Assembly: GCA_001899685.1 (NCBI GenBank)
Contig: MKWG01000046.1
Location: 186,001 to 250,000 of the forward strand
Source of the DNA: Sphingobacteriales bacterium 44-15
Lineage (GTDB): Bacteria; Bacteroidota; Bacteroidia; Chitinophagales; Chitinophagaceae
DNA length: 64,000 nucleotides
Direction: 5' to 3'
Shown here piece by piece: positions 61,316-64,000 of this stretch (its first letter is position 1; every line of letters starts with the position of its first letter). The translations under genes and the position numbers were made by a program. The notes under the pieces were generated by a model, which was not told the DNA's origin, did no database searches, and saw nothing but the letters and a program-made list of their open reading frames with translations.

Positions 61316-61642
61316 ATGGAAAAGAAGAACTATAGTTATGATACCCTGAGCGAAGCGGTAAATGATCTTCAAAAGCGGGGGTATACTACAGACTTTCTGG
61401 TGCATGATGAAAAGGAATGTTTGTATTGTAAAGATCAATCACTGGAACTTTCTCCGGAAGAATTTGTGATAGACGAAATTTATCGTTTCGAAGGCATGAC
61501 CGATCCCTCGGACGAGAGCATTGTTTTTGCAATTTCATCTGTTAAACGCAATTTGAAGGGAATGGTGATCAATAGTTTCGGCGCTGATTTCGGTTATCGC
61601 TCATCAAAACTGGTAGAGGAATTGTATAAACGGTCGAGGTAA
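61316..61642 (+). CDS. Small conserved Bacteroidota protein, function unknown
   Basis: 108 residues (DTLSEAVNDLQKRGYTTDFLVHDEKECLYC, LSPEEFVIDEIYRFEGMTDPSDESIVFAISSVKRNLKGMVINSFGADF). Relatives in Bacteroidota are often labelled phosphoribosylpyrophosphate synthetase, but there is no PRPP-binding loop and the length is a third of that enzyme, so I do not use that name. Its alternating helix and sheet pattern and the absence of a signal point to a small cytosolic protein. Confidence 0.75.
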   Translation: MEKKNYSYDTLSEAVNDLQKRGYTTDFLVHDEKECLYCKDQSLELSPEEFVIDEIYRFEGMTDPSDESIVFAISSVKRNLKGMVINSFGADFGYRSSKLVEELYKRSR

Positions 61643-61855
61643 ATAAATAGTCCCAAAGGAACACTGTATGGAAAACCTGTGCGTATATAATGCGGATGCG
61701 GTGAGCTTTCAGCTGTCGGCCGTTAACATGCACTGTCTTACTTCTCACACTATATTCATCTTATTACTCACCGTTCAGGAGCAGCCGGCGATAAATGGCT
61801 GTTTTTTGCCGATCTTTTTCAACTAACTTAATTCACTTTGCAAAATATCTTACAG
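61643..61855. other. Intergenic region between convergent genes, no gene seen
   Basis: No palindrome with a T run, no repeat word and no promoter box was found. Confidence 0.3.
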
Positions 61856-63664
61856 CTATATGATCCGCCGGATCTTAAAACTACAGCTTACCTGCCTGGG
61901 GGTGGTGCCCGTAACACCGTCTGTCCAGTCATACATTACCCCTTCAAAATTGCCTTCAATAAACCCACCGGTTTTTCCGTACGACGTGATATTGATGGGA
62001 ATGGGGGTTTGCGTAATTAACCGGTTATTATTTCCTTCTAAAAATATTTCTTCGACCGTATGTATCTGGCCAGGTACATTCAATCCTGCAAAAACAAAAT
62101 ACAAGCCTTCCACGGGTTTCCAGTTTTGGTCACAAACCAATGTATTGGTAGACCCGCTTGTTCCGTTTGGAGGAAAGGTATATATGCCAGCGATTTGCAG
62201 CTGATGATTACTTTCTTCTTTGTTGAATATTTCTTCGCCATCTACACTAAATGTCAGGTAGGTGGTAGCCGGAGCTGCACAGGCTTGTAATTCCAGTTCT
62301 TTCGTTCCCGGGCTTGCGGTAAACTGGAAGGGGTCTGACTGTTGGTTATTGGTTTCATCTACTCCCACAACGTAAACAGAGGACTGATCACATACAAGTC
62401 CTGAAAAACTGAATGTGCCGTTTACAACGGGGATCTTATGGTAAAACCCCTTTCCATAAGTATAAATATATCCCTGTTGCACAGGATTATTTTCACAGTT
62501 CAGCAAAGTCCCTTCAAGTGTCATCATCCAGCGGGATACGCTGCCGGTCAATGTACCCAGGTCAATGTCCTGGCCGGATGTTGTAAATGTTTTTACAACC
62601 TCTCCGTCAGCACATATGGCCCAACCTCCTCCCACACGCAAAGACAGCGTTCTGTTGGCAGGAATATAACCTGTTACAAATCCGTCGTTATCAGCCCTGC
62701 CATATCCGGCAGCCGCACTGTTTAAGGAACCCGCATAATTAATGGAAACACCTGCGCCGCCAATAGGTGTATTGGATTCGTCAACAATAAGCGCTTTAAA
62801 ACTGACCAGATCTGTTCCCTGTGCCGCCTGCCAGAAAGAAAAATGTGTTACTTCGCCTGTGTACATATTGCCGTTCTTAACAAGCACACCTTCCTCCTGC
62901 CACAATCCAAATTCCTCATCCAGTGACCACAAACCTGCCTGCGCCGGAGCCTGTTGAGACCAGTCAGGTGATACAGGTATATTTATTTGTACTTTACTCC
63001 CCGGAGCTACCTGCAGTAATTCCCCGTCTGCACCTCTTAATTCAGCGCCTACCATACCGTATGATTCCGTATATTGTAAAATACCTTTCTTATTCAGCCC
63101 GGTCCTGTTTCCCGGCTCTTCCTGCATATAACTTTCTGTTTCAGCAGGATCCACAAAGGTCATAGCTACCTGCACCTCTCCGCTATATGCACCTCCTGTT
63201 TTCTTTACTACGCTATTAGGTGCAAATATTAATTTGCTTCCGTTCTCTAGCGTCACAATACCGCCATTTCCTGTATTAAAACTACCGGCAATGGTATTGG
63301 GTGCTAACCGGATACTTAAAGAGACCGGTCTCTCCTGATCAACCGCAAATGCGGCAGCCGTGGTAAAATAGTTTTCATGCGACACTGTTACAGCACCGGC
63401 AATATCAGGAACAAGCACATCTGTTAACGAAAAAAAACCGTGATCGTTTGTATAAACTTCTGTGTTGCCTGCTGTAACTTTTGCATTAGCCAGCGGTTCA
63501 GCATTATTGCCAAAAACAAAGCCCTCTACGGAAACCGCAACAGTTCTTTCAAGTTTAATTTTTTCAATTGGAGGCTCCTCTTCCGTGATTTTCTGAATAT
63601 CCTTGTCCTTCCTGCAGGAGCTGACAGTCATAAAAGCAATAAAAAAAAGTAGTACGTTTTTCAT
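61856..63664 (-). CDS. Large lipoprotein with carboxypeptidase-regulatory-like domains
   Basis: 602 residues with a lipobox (TVSSC, Cys17). Residues about 45-125 form a carboxypeptidase-regulatory-like domain (GFVFGNNAEPLANAKVTAGNTEVYTNDHGFFSLTDV). Residues about 130-275 (GGIVTLENGSKLIFAPNSVVKKTGGAYSGEVQVAMTFVDPAE, TESYGMVGAELRGADGELLQVAPGSKVQINIPV) have the pattern of a ZU5-like domain, and further beta domains follow (VDESNTPIGGAGVSINYAGSLNSAAAGYGRADNDGFVTGYIPA). It is probably displayed on the surface. Function unknown. Confidence 0.8.
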   Translation of the reverse strand: MKNVLLFFIAFMTVSSCRKDKDIQKITEEEPPIEKIKLERTVAVSVEGFVFGNNAEPLANAKVTAGNTEVYTNDHGFFSLTDVLVPDIAGAVTVSHENYFTTAAAFAVDQERPVSLSIRLAPNTIAGSFNTGNGGIVTLENGSKLIFAPNSVVKKTGGAYSGEVQVAMTFVDPAETESYMQEEPGNRTGLNKKGILQYTESYGMVGAELRGADGELLQVAPGSKVQINIPVSPDWSQQAPAQAGLWSLDEEFGLWQEEGVLVKNGNMYTGEVTHFSFWQAAQGTDLVSFKALIVDESNTPIGGAGVSINYAGSLNSAAAGYGRADNDGFVTGYIPANRTLSLRVGGGWAICADGEVVKTFTTSGQDIDLGTLTGSVSRWMMTLEGTLLNCENNPVQQGYIYTYGKGFYHKIPVVNGTFSFSGLVCDQSSVYVVGVDETNNQQSDPFQFTASPGTKELELQACAAPATTYLTFSVDGEEIFNKEESNHQLQIAGIYTFPPNGTSGSTNTLVCDQNWKPVEGLYFVFAGLNVPGQIHTVEEIFLEGNNNRLITQTPIPINITSYGKTGGFIEGNFEGVMYDWTDGVTGTTPRQVSCSFKIRRII

Positions 63665-63937
63665 ACAAACCGGAGGATTTAGTAACCGATAACGGCAAAC
63701 AGTAAGAACGGAGTTTGAAAGGATCTATTGCCCTGTTTCCTTCCGGACGTATTTCAATTTTCTCATTTCTAAAACATATACCTGGTGTAAGGACAGATCC
63801 CTCCTTGAGTATGTGTGACAAGCCGGGGGGGATGAGTGAGCTGTAGCAGAAATGCTTAGTGTAAAAAAAATCCTGAAATGCACAACCTAAACCGCAATGC
63901 GGGCAGTGGAAGCGACCAACAGGTTAGTCTGCAACGC
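63665..63937. other. Intergenic region, no gene seen
   Basis: No exact -7 box was found for the lipoprotein gene on the minus strand, and no repeat or hairpin is evident. Confidence 0.3.
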
Positions 63938-64000
63938 TTACTTCTCCGCTATCAGACATTTGTTTTCAGCGTATCTTTTAATCCTGAAGTCGCCTTCTCC
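63938..64000 (-). CDS. Possible 3' end of a gene running off the window
   Basis: The minus-strand frame entering at 64000 reads GEGDFRIKRYAENKCLIAEK and stops at 63938. The composition (charged, mixed) is protein-like, but 20 codons are too few to be sure or to assign a family. Confidence 0.3.
   Translation of the reverse strand, partial: GEGDFRIKRYAENKCLIAEK

Noticed and set aside
61316-61642. Phosphoribosylpyrophosphate synthetase
   Set aside because: The label is common for this small family, but no PRPP loop or catalytic residues are present and the protein is far too short.

Overview
The window looks like a chromosomal segment of a Bacteroidota bacterium, most probably of the Chitinophagaceae or a near relative. 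The basis is a SusC/SusD pair with an ECF sigma factor and FecR anti-sigma factor, a type IX secretion sorting domain, many lipoproteins with a short lipobox, -7 promoter boxes of the form TAnnTTTG instead of -10 boxes, almost no Shine-Dalgarno sequences, and the word-like intergenic repeats of this phylum. There is no rRNA, CRISPR array, prophage or classical insertion sequence. One tRNA is present.

Layout. 0-7 kb: a partial divergent gene, a LacI-type regulator with an extra N-terminal zinc ribbon, a selenoprotein-W-like (Rdx) gene overlapping a small secreted protein, an RlmK-like methyltransferase, acetoacetate-CoA ligase and an AI-2E family transporter. 7-19 kb: a glycan-acquisition locus (ECF sigma factor, FecR, SusC with STN domain, SusD, a TIM-barrel hydrolase-like protein, a sulfatase, and on the other strand an HGSNAT/DUF5009-like membrane acyltransferase). 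19-31.4 kb: one long co-directional amino-acid block, trpE-G-D-C-F, a GNAT gene, trpB-A, then hisH-A-F-IE. It starts with a complete-looking transcription attenuator: a 20-codon leader peptide with three consecutive Trp codons, mutually exclusive hairpins and a terminator just before trpE. Three gaps in this block hold hitchhiker genes (GxxExxY protein, REP-associated tyrosine transposase, frameshifted four-helix-bundle protein), each filling the whole space between a stop and the next start and bordered by inverted repeats. A tRNA-Gly(CCC) lies antisense between trpA and hisH.

31-38 kb: a histidine-kinase-like membrane protein with Gln at the phospho-acceptor position, a second sulfatase next to a lipoprotein formylglycine-generating enzyme with its two active-site Cys, and a TPR lipoprotein. 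38-47.8 kb: prpD, a DUF3467 protein, a helix-hairpin-helix/outer-membrane-barrel protein coupled to a small barrel protein, a decayed toxin-antitoxin remnant, DUF4197, an M43 metalloprotease with T9SS tail, a glutaminyl cyclase and a small secreted protein. 48-54.3 kb: a tripartite RND efflux operon (tolC, permease, adaptor) with a small secreted protein upstream. 54.4-64 kb: an unrecognised secreted protein, Hsp20, bacilliredoxin BrxA, Lgt, a TonB-dependent receptor, a small hypothetical protein, a large carboxypeptidase-regulatory-domain lipoprotein and the tail of a possible last gene.

The strongest points for follow-up are the trp attenuator, the insertion pattern of hitchhiker genes in the trp/his block, the mobile REP element inside that block, the zinc-ribbon LacI fusion and the His-less kinase.
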